Origin: an uncultured Bdellovibrio sp.
GTDB lineage: Bacteria; Bdellovibrionota; Bdellovibrionia; Bdellovibrionales; Bdellovibrionaceae
Length of the DNA stretch: 14,530 bases
Reading direction: 5' to 3'
Assembly: GCA_946480995.1 (NCBI GenBank)
Contig: CAMLMF010000019.1
Coordinates: forward strand, 1 to 14,530
The position numbers and the translations under genes are program-made. Numbering within the stretch: the stretch's first letter is position 1; every line of letters starts with the position of its first letter. Below are positions 14,212 through 14,530 of this stretch, in pieces. The notes beneath the pieces were generated by a model. That model did not search any database. It was not told where the DNA came from and saw nothing but the letters and a program-made list of their open reading frames with translations.

Positions 14212-14530
14212 ATGAGTTCGACATCAAACAAATCACGGCTTGCGATCATCTTTTTCACCGTTTTCCTTTATTTAGTAGGCTTTGGTGTAGTCATCCCGAT
14301 CATCCCCATCTTAAGTCGCAACTTTGGCGCCACCGCACTTGAAACAGGTCTGTTGCTTTCAGTGTATTCGCTGATGCAGTTTTTGTTCGCCCCTTTTTGG
14401 GGTCGCCTAAGTGATAAGCTGGGTCGTCGTCCCATCTTACTCTTTTGTCTTTTCGGCGAGGGCTTGTCTTATATCATGTTTGCCTGGGCGCGATCCCTTG
14501 AGATGCTTTTTGTAGCCCGTCTTTTTGCGG
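14212..14530 (+). CDS. Major facilitator superfamily transporter, TetA/multidrug-efflux type, N-terminal part (runs off right edge)
   Basis: The first 106 residues are visible. TM1 (about 10-33, AIIFFTVFLYLVGFGVVIPI) is followed by TM2 (about 46-63), then the MFS motif A loop GRLSDKLGRRP (64-74), TM3 (76-92) and a second charged loop ending in the VARLF of TM4. The GFGVVIPIIP stretch and motif A resemble TetA-type 12-TM drug/proton antiporters. The substrate cannot be inferred from this part. No Shine-Dalgarno sequence precedes the ATG and the best promoter places transcription start on it. Confidence 0.9.
   Translation, partial: MSSTSNKSRLAIIFFTVFLYLVGFGVVIPIIPILSRNFGATALETGLLLSVYSLMQFLFAPFWGRLSDKLGRRPILLFCLFGEGLSYIMFAWARSLEMLFVARLFA

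Noticed and set aside
13694..14215. 173-codon plus-strand frame rich in Arg and Thr
   Set aside because: It runs antisense to the outer-membrane protein gene, whose signal peptide and barrel pattern are clear; the composition is that of a shadow frame.

Overview
The window reads as chromosomal DNA of a Gram-negative, Bdellovibrio-like (Bdellovibrionota) bacterium. The grounds are a TolQ/ExbB-type channel, a lipoprotein and a predicted outer-membrane barrel (two membranes), a Tad platform protein beside several FHA proteins, and a DivIVA homologue between proC and a DUF167 gene. The taxon is inferred from gene content, not from a marker gene. No rRNA, tRNA, CRISPR array, insertion sequence or prophage was seen. 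The DNA is densely coding; the largest gap between genes is about 150 bp.

Region 1 (1-2198): the 5' end of a tolQ/exbB-type gene runs leftward off the window. It diverges from a gene for a sulfatase-fold lipoprotein whose catalytic and metal-binding motifs look lost. The 77-bp gap carries two face-to-face promoters whose -10 boxes overlap.

Region 2 (2207-8953, minus strand) is the most distinctive part: a tightly packed six-gene operon. In transcription order it encodes a TadC/GspF-like platform protein, a DUF192 protein, an FHA-TM-sensor-TM-PAS protein, an FHA-TM-TPR protein, a double-FHA-TM-TPR/coiled-coil protein, and a PP2C-fold protein that has lost the phosphatase metal ligands. Junctions overlap by 1-14 nt or are 2 nt apart. 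The FHA domains should lie in the cytoplasm, and the TPR/coiled-coil parts and the sensor domain in the periplasm. This suggests an inner-membrane complex that reads phosphothreonine signals and is linked to a Tad-like secretion or pilus machine. No kinase, ATPase, secretin or pilin is in the window.

Region 3 (8983-10558, plus strand): a maf nucleotide pyrophosphatase gene starts only 29 bp from tadC in the opposite direction. It is followed by a secreted polysaccharide deacetylase with a TTG start and an intact NodB active site.

Region 4 (10606-13033, plus strand): yggS, proC, divIVA and yggU (DUF167) form a housekeeping/cell-division cluster in which divIVA sits where yggT is often found. 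Three RNA hairpins punctuate it: one directly upstream of yggS, one over the proC stop codon, and one with the full form of an intrinsic terminator inside the first codons of yggU.

Region 5 (13034-14530): an outer-membrane-barrel protein gene with a long charged C-terminal tail is encoded on the minus strand. It diverges, over 23 bp, from an MFS drug-efflux-type transporter gene that runs off the right edge and whose best promoter predicts a leaderless mRNA.
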